DNA from: Fangia hongkongensis FSC776 = DSM 21703
GTDB lineage: Bacteria; Pseudomonadota; Gammaproteobacteria; Francisellales; Francisellaceae
Direction: 5' to 3'
Assembly (NCBI RefSeq): GCF_000379445.1
Contig: NZ_KB902247.1
Location: forward strand, 1-51,277
Length of the DNA: 51,277 bases
Shown piece after piece: positions 1 to 11,594 of the stretch. Position 1 is the stretch's first letter, and each line of letters begins with the position of its first letter. The notes beneath the pieces are model-generated. The model searched no databases, was not told the origin of the DNA, and was given only the letters and a program-made list of their open reading frames with translations. A program made the position numbers and the translations under genes.

Positions 1-162
1 GGGAAGCGAAATACACAAAAGATTGAGCGTAAGTTTCTAACCTTTAGGACAAGGATTAAAAGGCTTGCTAGAAAGAGCATTTGTTTTTCAAAAAGTGAGT
101 TTATGCATGATACTGTGATTGGTCTTTACATCAACCGAGTCGAATGGGGAAGAAACATATAA
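1..162 (+). CDS. IS1-family transposase (InsB type), C-terminal fragment
   Basis: Frame 1 is open from the first base to a TAA at 160-162 and encodes 53 residues. They contain the IS1 InsB C-terminal block: QKIER (its Glu is the expected last catalytic acid of the DDE triad), then TRIKRLARKSICFSKS, then a HD..IG..IN segment. It would catalyse cut or copy transposition of the element. The gene is partial only because the window starts inside it. The copy at the right edge encodes the same residues over the shared length. Confidence 0.88.
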   Translation, partial: GKRNTQKIERKFLTFRTRIKRLARKSICFSKSEFMHDTVIGLYINRVEWGRNI

Positions 163-183
163 AAGACAAAGGGAAACACCACC
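1..183 (+). mobile_element. IS1-family insertion sequence, right part only
   Basis: The first 183 bases are the distal part of an IS1-family element whose other part lies outside the window. They match the right edge of the window (50948-51277, opposite strand) with three substitutions at 96, 111 and 135. The match stops exactly after the bases GGGAAACACCACC, whose complement GGTGGTGTTTCCC has the GGTG start expected of an IS1 terminal inverted repeat. The element end is therefore placed at 183, eight bases before the stop codon of the next gene. That both window edges fall inside copies of the same repeat suggests the window is a contig broken at repeats; this is inference. Confidence 0.88.
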
Positions 184-191
184 ACCTACTC

Positions 192-812
192 TTATTCTTC
201 AATACCATTGTGTTTATGGCGTTTTGTTAAATGAGGCATATCTATATCAAATCCCTTGCTATCTCCAATAGCAACAGTACGGGTAAAATTAACAACATGA
301 CCTTCAACACTTATGCATTCAAGATAGGTTTTGTCATTCCTATTTTTTTTTATATGGCACTCTGGACCACCTATTCTCCATGTATTACTCCCCCCTTCCC
401 CAGTTTGCCCAATTGTGAACTCGGCAAAGCTATTGTATATACCTTGATAATAAAATGAAAAATATCCTTTATAAGCAAAGTTCATCTCATTAGGCAAATC
501 GGGAAAACAGTTATTATTACCACCCACGTATTCCTTAAAAGTATTAGCTACCTTTTCACTATCCTTACGACCAGATCTTAATATTAATGTCTGATCTTTA
601 GTTAACTTATCAACTTCATATCTTATGATATTGGAACACGGTTGATATATAGTGCAACTATAGTCTTCAGGAATAAAACCGAGATTGGTTACGTAATGGA
701 AAGTTATTTTATTATTCCGGAGCGTCGCAGCGTGAACAATTCCAAATACCAGCAGTATAGATAGGCTTACCCTAATGAAAAATTTAATAATTATAGAACT
801 ACATGTGAACAT
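192..812 (-). CDS. Secreted protein of unknown function (tandem paralogue 1)
   Basis: This 206-residue protein starts at an ATG (812) and has an N-terminal hydrophobic segment ending in a VHAA-type cleavage site near residue 29, so it is probably exported. I do not recognise a family. It is a paralogue of the next gene: both share an NNKI(T/S)F start after the signal peptide, an R.GR....VA..F block, a P.E(M/L)NFA block and an N.W..GG..C block. Four to five cysteines suggest disulfides in the periplasm or outside the cell. The stop lies eight bases from the end of the neighbouring IS1 copy. Function unknown; existence as a gene is well supported by the conserved paralogy and signal peptide. 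Confidence 0.7.
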   Translation of the reverse strand: MFTCSSIIIKFFIRVSLSILLVFGIVHAATLRNNKITFHYVTNLGFIPEDYSCTIYQPCSNIIRYEVDKLTKDQTLILRSGRKDSEKVANTFKEYVGGNNNCFPDLPNEMNFAYKGYFSFYYQGIYNSFAEFTIGQTGEGGSNTWRIGGPECHIKKNRNDKTYLECISVEGHVVNFTRTVAIGDSKGFDIDMPHLTKRHKHNGIEE

Positions 813-862
813 TTATCACCCTATTTGTTAATAATAAAATTAACCATTGATCTTTTAAGCTT

Positions 863-1528
863 TTAGCATGCAGGTGAGATGTTTAACTCTTCATCACTCT
901 TGAAGATATCCTCTACTAATATTGTGGAAACACTATCTGCACTTCGTATAAATCTAATATCATATAAAATACCTTCTTGGTCACTACCTTTACAGACAAC
1001 ACCATTAAGACCCTCACCCAGAATAGCGCCACAATGCTTACCTCCAAACCACCAATTGTTTTTGGCACTAGCATGACCCTGAGCTAATACTATATCCTTA
1101 AATGTCAGAGAATGGTCATGAAAAGTGAGATGGAGGTCTACGAGAAAAGCAAAATTCAACTCGCTTGGATCATGGTTATAAACGGTATTGCTTGGAGTTA
1201 TAGTCTCATTAAACCATTTGGCGACATCTTTAGTGCCATGCCGACCCACTCTAAAGATAGCCTCACCATCTTTAACAGGGACTGTACTGCCTGATGAATA
1301 CTTCCTCTCCTTATCCTCTTGCCCTTCAGAGATTTTCACTTCTTTTATAGTGATTTTTCCGTCAACATAATCCTCCATCTTCATATGCGTACTATCCACC
1401 TGATAATACGTCATAAAACTGATCTTATTATTATGCGCCCCACTATAAGCATCAGTAACAATTAACAATGATAAAATAATACTTAAAAATTTTATCCTGC
1501 TCATAAATCTCTTTATTTTTTGCGTCAT
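863..1528 (-). CDS. Secreted protein of unknown function (tandem paralogue 2)
   Basis: About 221 residues. The ATG at 1528 is chosen because it has a purine-rich GAGAG just upstream and gives a classical signal peptide (basic start, hydrophobic core FLSIILSLLIV, cleavage near DAYSG). An ATG at 1504 is also possible; the longer TTG-initiated frame up to 1612 is less likely. It shares blocks with the preceding paralogue (NNKISF, F..GR....VAKWF, PSELNFAF, NNWWFGG..CG), separated from it by only 50 bases on the same strand, so the two are probably co-transcribed. It has an acidic C-terminal end. No known family was recognised. Confidence 0.7.
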   Translation of the reverse strand: MTQKIKRFMSRIKFLSIILSLLIVTDAYSGAHNNKISFMTYYQVDSTHMKMEDYVDGKITIKEVKISEGQEDKERKYSSGSTVPVKDGEAIFRVGRHGTKDVAKWFNETITPSNTVYNHDPSELNFAFLVDLHLTFHDHSLTFKDIVLAQGHASAKNNWWFGGKHCGAILGEGLNGVVCKGSDQEGILYDIRFIRSADSVSTILVEDIFKSDEELNISPAC

Positions 1529-1612
1529 ATATTCTCTCGTTTTTAGATTAAAATTAAAACAGAAGATTATAAATGAAAAATTGCGTAGAAATAGCGTAAA
1601 TTTACGCAACAA

Positions 1613-1937
1613 AGAACTATTGGTATTTCATATTCTTAGTCATATACGCAAACCTATTATTAAACTACCAACTTGCATAAGGTACAAAAATAATTGACAT
1701 ACCTTTCATGACAATATTCAAATACTTAATACTTTTTTTATGGCTCAATTCCACTTTTATCTGCATGCCAAGCTACACGAATTTTAACATCCCATCTTAA
1801 ACATGCTCACGTAAAAATTTACCAAGGTGAAATTATACGTCTCTTGTCAAGCTATCCTAGCTTAATCGCAACATTTAAGTTTTACTAGTATGAAAATTTG
1901 TGTGTAACCAACTTGACTCTTTATTTGCATTTATACA
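1613..1937. other. Gene-free stretch between secreted paralogues and pheT
   Basis: About 325 AT-rich bases with no convincing gene on either strand. A perfect 6-base inverted repeat with a 3-base loop (AAGCTA at 1849-1854, TAGCTT at 1858-1863) lies about 75 bases beyond the pheT stop. It has no T-run, so it is at best a weak terminator. A TTGACA at 1694-1699 on the plus strand has no good -10 partner or downstream gene. A short open stretch near 1740-1820 (minus strand) could be a gene relic but is too short to call. Confidence 0.45.
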
Positions 1938-4325
1938 TTAAGAACGTATCTCACCACCAACATCAGCTTTAACTTGCTTAATAATAGTATCCATCCACGC
2001 ATTAATCTCCGTATCAGTTAAGGTTTTTTCAAGCCATTGAAAAGTCAAATTAAGCGCAATACTCTTATTTTCATGACCAATACTCTCCCCTTCATAAAGG
2101 TCAAATACCTCCACCTTTTTAAGCGCACTTAATTCGCTTGCTTTCACTGAAGCAACAAGCGCATCAACGCTTATCTTACGATCAACCACAAAAGCAATAT
2201 CACGATTCACTGATGGGAACTTAGAAACTGGCTCAAACTGGGTTGCATCTTTGTTTTCAATTTCTGCCAAATCAAGTTCAAAGACAACAGGTGCTTTTGA
2301 TTTGATATTCATCTGTTTAAGAATATGCGGATGGAGTACACCGATCACGCCAATTTTTTTATTTTGATGATAAATATAAGCAGATTGTCCCGGGTGCAGC
2401 CATGGTAAATCATCACAAACATCAAAGCGATAGGATTTTCTAGTTAATGCTAACAGTGCCTCAACATCTGATTTCACATAATAAAAGTCACTTACACTTT
2501 TCTCTTTCCAATTTGGTGTTGTCAGTGGACCATAGGCTAAACCTGCAATTTTTGCAATTTCATTAAAAGGTGAGTCTTTGATACTGCTATCATTATGCTC
2601 ATAAAAGCAAACACCTTCCTCAAACAGTCTAACTCTTGATTGCTGCCTATTTAAATTATTTTTAAAGCTTAAAAGAATCCCAGGAATCAAACTTTGGCGC
2701 ATCACTGATAAATCTTGAGAAATTGGATTTTGAAGAGAAATACCAGCAACATCAAAGAATATTTCATCTAGCTTTGGATCAATAAAGCTGTAATTAATGC
2801 TTTCATAATAGCCTCGATTAACCAACACAGACTTCAGTGTATGCTTAATTAGCTTTTTCTCAGAGACTTCCTTTTTAACACTTTGCAGTTTTGGTAACGT
2901 GAAGGGAATATTCTGATAGCCATACACACGACCCACCTCTTCAATTAAATCTTCCTCAATCGCCATATCAAAGCGATAAGAAGGAGCGCTCACTTGCCAA
3001 GCGCCATCGTTTAATCGATTAAAGCGCATATTCAGTCGCATTAACACATTCTCAATGAATGCCTCATCTACTTTAATGCCCAATAAACGATTTGTTTTCT
3101 CTAGGGTTAATGTAATCTCAGTTGCCTTCTCACTCCATAACTTACATGCGCTAACAGGCCCTACACTACCACCGGCAATCTCAAGGATAAGCTGAGTGGC
3201 ATATTCAATTGCCTTTTCAGCAAGCTTTGGATCAACGCCACGTTCATAGCGATGTGATGAGTCAGTATGTAGCCCATACCCTCTTGCTTTCCCAGCGATA
3301 TCACTTGGTGTAAAAAATGCACTTTCTAAAAAGATATTCGTGGTTTTTCCAGATTGAACTGAACTTTCAAGCCCACCCATAATGCCGGCCATTGCTAGCG
3401 CTTTTTTATCATCTGCAATAACTAGCGTATCTTTTTTTAAGACAACCTGATTCTCATCCAATAAGGTCAATTTTTCGTTTTCATTTGCCATTCTTACTTG
3501 AATATCACCATCAAGCACATCAAAATCAAAGGCATGCATTGGTTGGCCAATTTCTAATAGTATATAATTGGTGATATCAACAATCACTGAGATAGACCTT
3601 AAACCTGAACGTCTTAAACGCTCTTTCATCCAAATTGGCGTCTGTGCCTTCGTATCGACATTTTTAATAACACGACCATAGTAAATCGGGCAGGCATTTT
3701 GCGCTTTGATTTGAATCTCTTTTTTATCTTTAATCTGAGGATGAACTGTTTTAAATTCAAATGTCTTACAATGACTATCACTTAGCGCAGCTACTTCTCT
3801 TGCAATGCCATAAACACTCAAACAATCAGCCCTATTGGGTGTTAAATCCACTTCAATACTAACATCATTAAGCTGTAAATAGGCGCGTATATCCTGACCA
3901 ACAGGTGCATCATTTGGAAGTATCATAAGTCCATTTGACTCATCTGAAATACCAAGCTCTTTTTCAGAACAAAGCATACCAAATGACTCTTGCCCTCTAA
4001 GCTTACTTTTTTTGATTTTAAAATCGCCCGGCAAAACGGCACCAATTAACGCTGTTGGCGCCTTCATTCCAACAAACACATTGGGAGCGCCACACACAAT
4101 TGTGACAATTTCCGTGCCAATATCCACCTGACAAACATTGAGTTTATCTGCATCTGGGTGCTTAATCATTGACTGTATTTCACCGATAACCACTTTAGTG
4201 AAACTTGCACTAACCGGTTCCACAGCATCCACTTCAAGCCCAGCAGCTGTAAGCTTTTCAGATAACTCATCCGCATCAAATTGATGCTCTAAATACTGAT
4301 TCAACCATAATTGGCTAAATTTCAT
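1938..4325 (-). CDS. pheT: Phenylalanine--tRNA ligase beta subunit
   Basis: PheT (795 residues, the usual length) forms the alpha2-beta2 enzyme with PheS that charges tRNA-Phe with phenylalanine in the cytoplasm. The start MKFSQLWL matches the family. Visible domains in order: N-terminal tRNA-binding OB fold (about 40-150, with ..GEI.S...HPDADKLNVC..D), B3/B4 editing region, B5 domain, a catalytic-like core, and the C-terminal ferredoxin-fold anticodon-binding domain with KFPSVNRDIAFVVD (from about 700). It lies 67 bases downstream of pheS on the same strand, so a pheST operon is likely. The ihfA gene that follows pheT in many gammaproteobacteria is absent here. Confidence 0.97.
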   Translation of the reverse strand: MKFSQLWLNQYLEHQFDADELSEKLTAAGLEVDAVEPVSASFTKVVIGEIQSMIKHPDADKLNVCQVDIGTEIVTIVCGAPNVFVGMKAPTALIGAVLPGDFKIKKSKLRGQESFGMLCSEKELGISDESNGLMILPNDAPVGQDIRAYLQLNDVSIEVDLTPNRADCLSVYGIAREVAALSDSHCKTFEFKTVHPQIKDKKEIQIKAQNACPIYYGRVIKNVDTKAQTPIWMKERLRRSGLRSISVIVDITNYILLEIGQPMHAFDFDVLDGDIQVRMANENEKLTLLDENQVVLKKDTLVIADDKKALAMAGIMGGLESSVQSGKTTNIFLESAFFTPSDIAGKARGYGLHTDSSHRYERGVDPKLAEKAIEYATQLILEIAGGSVGPVSACKLWSEKATEITLTLEKTNRLLGIKVDEAFIENVLMRLNMRFNRLNDGAWQVSAPSYRFDMAIEEDLIEEVGRVYGYQNIPFTLPKLQSVKKEVSEKKLIKHTLKSVLVNRGYYESINYSFIDPKLDEIFFDVAGISLQNPISQDLSVMRQSLIPGILLSFKNNLNRQQSRVRLFEEGVCFYEHNDSSIKDSPFNEIAKIAGLAYGPLTTPNWKEKSVSDFYYVKSDVEALLALTRKSYRFDVCDDLPWLHPGQSAYIYHQNKKIGVIGVLHPHILKQMNIKSKAPVVFELDLAEIENKDATQFEPVSKFPSVNRDIAFVVDRKISVDALVASVKASELSALKKVEVFDLYEGESIGHENKSIALNLTFQWLEKTLTDTEINAWMDTIIKQVKADVGGEIRS

Positions 4326-4392
4326 AACTCTTCCTCAAATAAATCTATCTTAATTTACACTGATGACAATAACTTACTCATTGATATATCAA

Positions 4393-5448
<1,056 letters not shown>

Positions 5449-5552
5449 TCATAAAGAAATAAACACAGCTTTGCTATAAGCACTTAATGATCTTATTTAA
5501 GTTGTTTATACTATCTGTGAATTGAATAAATATAGAACATCAAAGGATAAAA

Positions 5553-5921
5553 ATGAAAGATCAAACACTTGCTAGAATTGTATATATTCTTTATTTTTTC
5601 GCTTTTTTTACCGGACTTTTGGCTATTATCGGCGTTATTATTGCTTATGTAAAACGAAACTCCCCTGACACACCACTTTGGTTAAGAACTCACTTTCAAT
5701 TTCAAATTAAAACGTTCTGGTATGGTGTTGCTTACCTACTTATTGCTATTTTACTCTCTATTATCTTAATTGGATGGCTTGTATATATCTGGGGCATCAT
5801 CTGGCTATTTACCCGCGGGATAAAGGGCTTAATTGCAATTAACCATCAAGGCATGGTCACAGGCAAAGATGGCTTTTGGGGGCTTGGAGAATTTGATACC
5901 GTTCAAGTCATGAGAAATTAG
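5553..5921 (+). CDS. DUF4870-like small integral membrane protein
   Basis: 122 residues with three hydrophobic stretches: about 8-30, then one long or split segment at about 55-85. Charged loops and a short G.GEF tail follow. The layout and the ..H..FQ...FW motif after the first membrane segment fit the DUF4870/Tic20-like small membrane proteins of unknown role. The ATG follows AAAGGA. It is transcribed away from pheS and converges with nadB, overlapping its end by four bases (5918-5921). Confidence 0.75.
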   Translation: MKDQTLARIVYILYFFAFFTGLLAIIGVIIAYVKRNSPDTPLWLRTHFQFQIKTFWYGVAYLLIAILLSIILIGWLVYIWGIIWLFTRGIKGLIAINHQGMVTGKDGFWGLGEFDTVQVMRN

Positions 5922-7492
5922 AGCGATTTAGCTGGTCGAATGATTGTCGGTTTTAGATAACGCTTATCTTTATGCTTATAATCTAAAGTATAATGCAGCC
6001 CTCTACTTTCTTTTCTCCTTTTGGCAGACTCAACCATCAACTCGGCAACCAACACTAAATTTCTAAGCTCGAGCAAATCTGAAGTAATCGTAAAATCCGA
6101 ATAATACTCAAATACTTCTTGTCGTAATAAATTAATTCTATTTGATGCGCGGGCAAGACGTTTATTGCTTCTTACAATACCCATAAAATCCCACATAAAA
6201 CGCCTGAGCTCTTTCCAATTATGGTGGATAAAAACCTCCTCCTCAGAGTCTTCTACCAAAGCATCATCCCACTTGGGTAAGTCTCTCTCCAGCGTCCAGT
6301 TATCAAGCTGATTTGTTATATCTTCAGCTGCTGCTTTAGCATAGACTAGGCATTCCAAAAGCGAGTTACTTGCCATGCGATTGGCACCATGAAGACCAGT
6401 ATAGGTTACCTCACCTGCTGCATACAGGCCTGTAATATCTGTTCTTGCACGCTGATCAACCATCACACCACCGCAGGTATAATGCGCTGCCGGAACAACT
6501 GGAATTTGATCTTTTGTAAGATCAAACCCGTATTTTAACAGTGATTGATAAATCATTGGAAAATGCGAAGTAATAAATGCTTTAGATTTATGTCGCATGT
6601 CTAAATAAACACACTCAAGACCATATTTTTTCATCTGAAAATCAATTGCACGGGCAACAATATCGCGCGGGGCAAGCTCTGCCCTTGAATCAATCTCTAA
6701 CATAAAGCGCTTATTATTGGCAATTAAATAAGCCCCTTCTCCCCTTAATGCCTCACTTAATAAAAAAGAGCCTGCTTTGGGATGATAAAGACAAGTAGGA
6801 TGAAATTGATTAAACTCTAAATTGGCAACTTTACAGCCAGCACGATAGGCAATAGCGATTCCATCACCACTAGAGACAACTGGATTGGTAGAGTATTGAT
6901 AAACACGAGAGGCGCCGCCTGTTGCCAAAATAGTCGCTTTTGCAGCAAAAGTCTCTACTTTTTTTGTCTTGATATTAAGCACATATGCACCCACACACTT
7001 TCTTTGATGGCAAATTAAATCCACTACATTATAGTGCTCATAGATGCTGATGTTTTTATGCGCTTTTGCCAGTGATACCAAGGTTGTTTGCACCTCTTTT
7101 CCAGTGGCATCCGCTGCATGCAAAATCCTGCGATAGGAGTGCCCACCTTCTTGCGTTAAATGATAGGTGCTGTTATCACTACTATCAACGGTAAAGCTTA
7201 CCCCTTGAGAAATAAGCCATTCAATACCCTCTTTTGCATGTTCAACAGTAAAGCGTACCGCTTTTTCATCACATAGACCATCTCCAGCAATAAGGGTATC
7301 TTGTATATGCGACTCCAAAGAGTCACCCTCATCCATGACAGCGGCAATTCCCCCTTGGGCATACAAACTGGATCCCTCGCCCAAGGTGGATTTACATAAA
7401 ATGGTAACTTTTGCCTTTTCAGCCAACTCTAATGCCGCTGTTAATCCAGCAGTACCAGCGCCAATAATTAACACATCTGTATGATGTTCCAT
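5918..7492 (-). CDS. nadB: L-aspartate oxidase
   Basis: A 524-residue flavoprotein (E. coli NadB is about 540) that oxidises L-aspartate to iminoaspartate, the first step of NAD synthesis. The N-terminus has the FAD-binding Rossmann motif [10 protein letters not shown] (about 11-20). [14 protein letters not shown] segment, [14 protein letters not shown], the [15 protein letters not shown] block, the [10 protein letters not shown] motif and [11 protein letters not shown]...LYAAGE follow, all typical of NadB rather than succinate dehydrogenase. A helical C-terminal domain completes it. nadA and nadC are not in this window. Single gene, converging on the DUF4870 gene. Confidence 0.95.
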   Translation of the reverse strand: MEHHTDVLIIGAGTAGLTAALELAEKAKVTILCKSTLGEGSSLYAQGGIAAVMDEGDSLESHIQDTLIAGDGLCDEKAVRFTVEHAKEGIEWLISQGVSFTVDSSDNSTYHLTQEGGHSYRRILHAADATGKEVQTTLVSLAKAHKNISIYEHYNVVDLICHQRKCVGAYVLNIKTKKVETFAAKATILATGGASRVYQYSTNPVVSSGDGIAIAYRAGCKVANLEFNQFHPTCLYHPKAGSFLLSEALRGEGAYLIANNKRFMLEIDSRAELAPRDIVARAIDFQMKKYGLECVYLDMRHKSKAFITSHFPMIYQSLLKYGFDLTKDQIPVVPAAHYTCGGVMVDQRARTDITGLYAAGEVTYTGLHGANRMASNSLLECLVYAKAAAEDITNQLDNWTLERDLPKWDDALVEDSEEEVFIHHNWKELRRFMWDFMGIVRSNKRLARASNRINLLRQEVFEYYSDFTITSDLLELRNLVLVAELMVESAKRRKESRGLHYTLDYKHKDKRYLKPTIIRPAKSL

Positions 7493-7589
7493 AAAATAGA
7501 TAAAGTATTATACAACTTCTGATTGTCTGCTAATTATAATCAACTTAAACGCTTATAGGCAGCTATATTTTTCTTTCAATACTTTACTT

Positions 7590-8624
7590 TTAAGCAAAAT
7601 GGCATGCAACCAAGTGTTTTTTATCTTTTTCCTGTAAATCAGGCATTGTATTTTCACATAGTCCTTTTGCAAATGGACAACGTGTATGAAACGCACAACC
7701 TGCTGGTGGATTTAAAGGTGATGGAAGTTCGCCTTGCAAACGAATTCTCTCTTTTCCAACGGCTTTCGCTTCCAAGGTTGGTACACTGGATAAAAGTGCT
7801 TTGGTATAGGGATGCTTTGGCGCATCAAATAAATCTTTAGTATTAGCCTGTTCTACCACTTTACCCAAATACATGACAATCACTTCATGAGCAATATGAC
7901 GGACGACAGACAAATCATGAGAGATAAAAATATAGCTTAGCTTGTGCTTTAACTGCAAATCCATCATTAAATTTAACACCTGTGCCTGTACGGAAACATC
8001 AAGTGCCGAGACAGGCTCATCTGCAACGATAATATCTGGCGATAACATAAGACTTCTGGCAATCACTATTCGCTGGCGCTGCCCGCCTGAGAACATATGC
8101 GGATAGCGACTGTAGTGCTCTTTTTTTAAGCCCACAGTTGCTAGCATACTTAAGGCACGCGCTTTACGTTCTGACTTGGTTAATTTGGTATTAATCAACA
8201 AAGGCTCTTCTAAAATAGTGCCTATTTTCTTCCTTGGATTCAGCGCCGCATAAGGGTTTTGAAAAATCATCTGAATCTTTTGGCGTATTTCCTTTTTTTC
8301 ATGCTTTGTCATTTGACTCAGTATCTGACCTTTATAACGCAAAACGCCTGAGGTTGGCTCCTCTATCATTGTCAAACTTTTTGCCAAGGTAGACTTTCCG
8401 CAACCCGACTCACCCACAACAGCAAGTGTTTTTCCTCTTTTTGCTTCAAAAGACACACCATCTAAAGCCTTAACCACATTTGCATTTTTAAAGAGTGAAC
8501 GAGCGCCCTGATAGTGACGCTTTACATTTTCAGCCGAAAGCACTATTTCACTGTCACTAAACCCTTCAACTCCAGCTGTATCATCTGCTGTATTTTTTAT
8601 TTGAGATAGAATTGTATCACTCAT
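7590..8624 (-). CDS. dppF: Dipeptide ABC transporter ATP-binding protein DppF
   Basis: Second ATPase of the dipeptide importer, about 344 residues. Walker [11 protein letters not shown]-loop [13 protein letters not shown], signature FSGGQRQR and Walker [13 protein letters not shown] are intact. A C-terminal oligopeptide-transporter domain carries the cysteine pattern C.FHTRCP.A..LC...C. The ATG at 8624 is preferred because GGGAG lies just upstream and it overlaps the dppD stop by eight bases, as expected for translational coupling; a longer start at 8678 would overlap dppD by 62 bases. Last gene of dppABCDF. Confidence 0.93.
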   Translation of the reverse strand: MSDTILSQIKNTADDTAGVEGFSDSEIVLSAENVKRHYQGARSLFKNANVVKALDGVSFEAKRGKTLAVVGESGCGKSTLAKSLTMIEEPTSGVLRYKGQILSQMTKHEKKEIRQKIQMIFQNPYAALNPRKKIGTILEEPLLINTKLTKSERKARALSMLATVGLKKEHYSRYPHMFSGGQRQRIVIARSLMLSPDIIVADEPVSALDVSVQAQVLNLMMDLQLKHKLSYIFISHDLSVVRHIAHEVIVMYLGKVVEQANTKDLFDAPKHPYTKALLSSVPTLEAKAVGKERIRLQGELPSPLNPPAGCAFHTRCPFAKGLCENTMPDLQEKDKKHLVACHFA

Positions 8625-9585
8625 AAACAGGGCTCCCATAGTGATTAAGCGGGAAGTGGCATAGCACTTCTCTGGCATCTTGTGTTTTTAGCTCCGGCTT
8701 TCTTTGGCATTCTAAATTTGCATACTGGCACCTAGGTGAAAACAAACATCCATTTGGTCGATCATTTGCACCTGGCACAACCCCTTCAAGTGCATATAAG
8801 CGCTTTCCACTTTCACCAAACTCTGGTAACGATCTTAAAAGTGCTTGAGTATAAGGGTGCTTTGGCGTATGAAAAACTTCATCAACAGATCCAGATTCAA
8901 CCACTTTACCTGCATACATCACAACAATTTTATCTGCCACCTCGGACACCAGTGCTAAATCGTGTGTAATAAGGATCATTCCCATCTGGTATTGTTTTTG
9001 CAGCGTTAATAAAAGCTCTATCACCTGCGCCTGAATAGTAACATCAAGTGCCGTTGTTGGCTCATCTGCAATAAGAAGCTTAGGCTTACAGGCCAATGCC
9101 ATTGCAATCATAACCCGTTGGCACATTCCTCCTGAAAGCTGATGTGGGTAGTTATCGATACGTTTTTTGGGATCAGGAATCCCCACTGTTTCTAATAAAT
9201 GCAAAGCCTTTTCTTTGGCCTTTTTCTTTGTTATTTTTTCATGCGTTGTTAATGCTTCAACAATCTGCGCACCCACGCTATAGCATGGATTTAAACTTGT
9301 CAGCGCATCTTGAAAAATCATTGAAATATCCTTTCCCATCATCTCTCTTCGCTTTTTAGATGAGAGGCTAAGCATATCTTTTTTATCCAAATGAAACGCT
9401 TCAAATTCAACATTCGCCTGTGTATCTAAAAGCCCCATCATTGCCATGGACATAACACTTTTGCCAGAACCTGACTCGCCAACAACACCAACTACTTCCC
9501 CTTCTGAAACAGATAGTGAAAGCTGATCTACCGCCTTAAATGCATTAAAGCTTACCGATAAATTATTTACATTTAATAGTGTCAT
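8617..9585 (-). CDS. dppD: Dipeptide ABC transporter ATP-binding protein DppD
   Basis: First ATPase subunit (322 residues) of the dipeptide importer at the cytoplasmic face. It shows Walker [10 protein letters not shown]-loop [13 protein letters not shown], the DppD-type signature [12 protein letters not shown] and Walker [13 protein letters not shown]. The C-terminal extension has [10 protein letters not shown]...C......C with cysteine spacing like that reported to bind an Fe-S cluster in DppD-type proteins; that role is inferred. Eight bases separate it from dppC. Confidence 0.94.
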   Translation of the reverse strand: MTLLNVNNLSVSFNAFKAVDQLSLSVSEGEVVGVVGESGSGKSVMSMAMMGLLDTQANVEFEAFHLDKKDMLSLSSKKRREMMGKDISMIFQDALTSLNPCYSVGAQIVEALTTHEKITKKKAKEKALHLLETVGIPDPKKRIDNYPHQLSGGMCQRVMIAMALACKPKLLIADEPTTALDVTIQAQVIELLLTLQKQYQMGMILITHDLALVSEVADKIVVMYAGKVVESGSVDEVFHTPKHPYTQALLRSLPEFGESGKRLYALEGVVPGANDRPNGCLFSPRCQYANLECQRKPELKTQDAREVLCHFPLNHYGSPVYE

Positions 9586-9593
9586 CTTTCCCC

Positions 9594-10499
9594 CTATTGC
9601 TTTTTCAATTTAGGATCTAATGCATCTCTTAAACCATCACCCATCAGATTAAATGCGATAACCGTCAATAAAATCAACACTCCCGGGAAAGTTACCACCC
9701 ACCAAGCGCTTTGAATATAGCGCCTAGCATCTGCAAGCATACTCCCCCACTCAGGAGTGGGTGGCTGAGCACCAAAGCCAAGAAACCCAAGTGCAGCCAT
9801 ATCTAATATTGCACTTGAGAATCCGAGCGTTGCCTGCACAATAAGTGGCGCCAAACAGTTAGGCAAAATACTGATGAACATGAGTCTTAACATACCCGCT
9901 CCCGCCATTTTGGAGGAAGTAACATAATCACGCGATTTTTCGGCAACAACCGCGGCACGCGTTAGACGAATATAGTGCGGAATAGAAACAATCGCAATTG
10001 AAATGACCGCATTAATTAAGCTTGGCCCCAAAACGGCAACAATCGCAATAGCTAATAATAAACTTGGGACCGCCAACATAATATCAGCAACTCTCATAAT
10101 AACACTCTCGAGCTTACCTCTTACAAAGCCGGCAAAAAGCCCAAGTGTTACCCCACAAAAAGCAGCAACAATAACAACCATTAAGCCAATTAATAGTGAC
10201 ATTCTTGCTCCATAAATCAATCTTGATAGGATATCTCTGCCCACCGAATCTGTGCCTAGAATAAACTGCCAACTACCACCCTCACTCCACACAGGTGGCA
10301 TTAAAATAGCATCACGATATTGCATTGTTGGTGAATGTGGTGCAATAACCCCTGCAAATATTGCTGATAAAATAAGTATACAGATAAAAACAAGTCCAAT
10401 CAGCGCACCTTTATTTTTAATAAAGTGCTGCCAACATTCTTTTAAAGGACCAACTGGAGCTACTTCTGTAGCACTGTCTAATACTAATGTTTGCGCCAT
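9594..10499 (-). CDS. dppC: Dipeptide ABC transporter permease DppC
   Basis: Inner-membrane permease, 301 residues with about six membrane segments. The N-terminal OppC-type cytoplasmic tail ([16 protein letters not shown]) precedes the first segment. The binding-protein-dependent transport loop near the C-terminus ([21 protein letters not shown]) is the EAA motif that contacts the ATPases. It lies 12 bases after dppB and pairs with DppB to form the channel. Confidence 0.94.
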   Translation of the reverse strand: MAQTLVLDSATEVAPVGPLKECWQHFIKNKGALIGLVFICILILSAIFAGVIAPHSPTMQYRDAILMPPVWSEGGSWQFILGTDSVGRDILSRLIYGARMSLLIGLMVVIVAAFCGVTLGLFAGFVRGKLESVIMRVADIMLAVPSLLLAIAIVAVLGPSLINAVISIAIVSIPHYIRLTRAAVVAEKSRDYVTSSKMAGAGMLRLMFISILPNCLAPLIVQATLGFSSAILDMAALGFLGFGAQPPTPEWGSMLADARRYIQSAWWVVTFPGVLILLTVIAFNLMGDGLRDALDPKLKKQ

Positions 10500-10511
10500 A
10501 ACTACCTCTTA

Positions 10512-11522
10512 TCAGTGTTGATGGTGAATACGCGGATTAATTATTCCATAAGTAATATCCACTAACGCATTAATTAAAATAATGATCGTCGCAACGATTA
10601 AAATTCCGCCTTGAACAACAGGATAATCTCTTCGTTGAATCGACTCTATTAGCCACTTACCAATCCCCGGCCATGAAAATATTGTCTCTGTCAAAATGGC
10701 ACCTGCCATCAAAACACCGACTTGAAGCCCAATAACTGTGACAACGGGAATAAGTGCGTTTCTAAGTGCGTGAATAACGATAACGCGCCAAGGGGCAATC
10801 CCTTTTGCTCTGGCGGCACGGATATAATCTTCTTCCAACACCTCAAGCATAGAAGAGCGTGTCATTCTTGCAATAACGGCAAGTGGAATGGTACCAAGCA
10901 CGATAGCAGGTAAGATAAGATGATGCAACGCAGAGTAAAAGGCACTTATATCCCCTGCTAATAAAGTGTCAATTAACATAAACCCTGTCACTTCATCAAT
11001 CCAATATTCTGCACCTATTCTGCCTGAAACAGGCGTAATGCCAAGTTGTACTGAAAAAAGCAATATTAACAAAAGTGCCCACCAGAAAATTGGCATTGAG
11101 TAACCAGCCAAGGAAACACCCATAACACCATGATCTAGGATAGAGCCTCGTTTCATTGCTGCAATAATCCCTAATGGTAAACCAATTACCACTGCAAAGA
11201 TAATCGCTAACAAAGAGAGCTCTACCGTTGCAGGAAAAAGTATTGAAAACTCTTTAATCACCGGGGTATTTGTGACAATTGATTTACCTAAATCACCATG
11301 AAGCAATCCCCATAGATATTTAAAATATTGAACAACAAGTGGCTGATCCAAGCCTAATTGCGCCATCATTTGTGCATGGCGCACAGGATCTAGCCCCCTC
11401 TCTCCTGCCATAATTTCAACAGGGTCACCCGGGATAAGATGCACTAATATAAAAGTTAATAAGGTAATACCTAAAAACGTTGGAATAATTAATGCAAACT
11501 TACGAAGTACAAATTTGATCAT
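10512..11522 (-). CDS. dppB: Dipeptide ABC transporter permease DppB
   Basis: Inner-membrane permease, 336 residues. The sequence is close to E. coli DppB from memory: a FVLRKFALIIPTFLGITLLTF start, HLIPGDPVEIMAGERG, GYSMPIFWWALL, and the RAARAKGI..WRVI..HALRNALIPVVTVIG EAA loop. The GERG and TPVSGR segments distinguish DppB from OppB. Start chosen at 11522, where GGGAGA lies about eight bases upstream; an upstream in-frame start adds only six residues. Confidence 0.94.
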   Translation of the reverse strand: MIKFVLRKFALIIPTFLGITLLTFILVHLIPGDPVEIMAGERGLDPVRHAQMMAQLGLDQPLVVQYFKYLWGLLHGDLGKSIVTNTPVIKEFSILFPATVELSLLAIIFAVVIGLPLGIIAAMKRGSILDHGVMGVSLAGYSMPIFWWALLLILLFSVQLGITPVSGRIGAEYWIDEVTGFMLIDTLLAGDISAFYSALHHLILPAIVLGTIPLAVIARMTRSSMLEVLEEDYIRAARAKGIAPWRVIVIHALRNALIPVVTVIGLQVGVLMAGAILTETIFSWPGIGKWLIESIQRRDYPVVQGGILIVATIIILINALVDITYGIINPRIHHQH

Positions 11523-11594
11523 GCATGATCTCCCTTGCAAAGCTAACTTATGGACTCAAAAACATAAATCCATCCTATAAAAGTGCTAATAAAC

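Noticed and set aside
1694-1720. Plus-strand promoter from TTGACA at 1694
   Set aside because: No acceptable -10 at 16-18 bases and no plus-strand gene follows.
1849-1863. Strong terminator after pheT
   Set aside because: The 6-base stem has no T-run in either direction.
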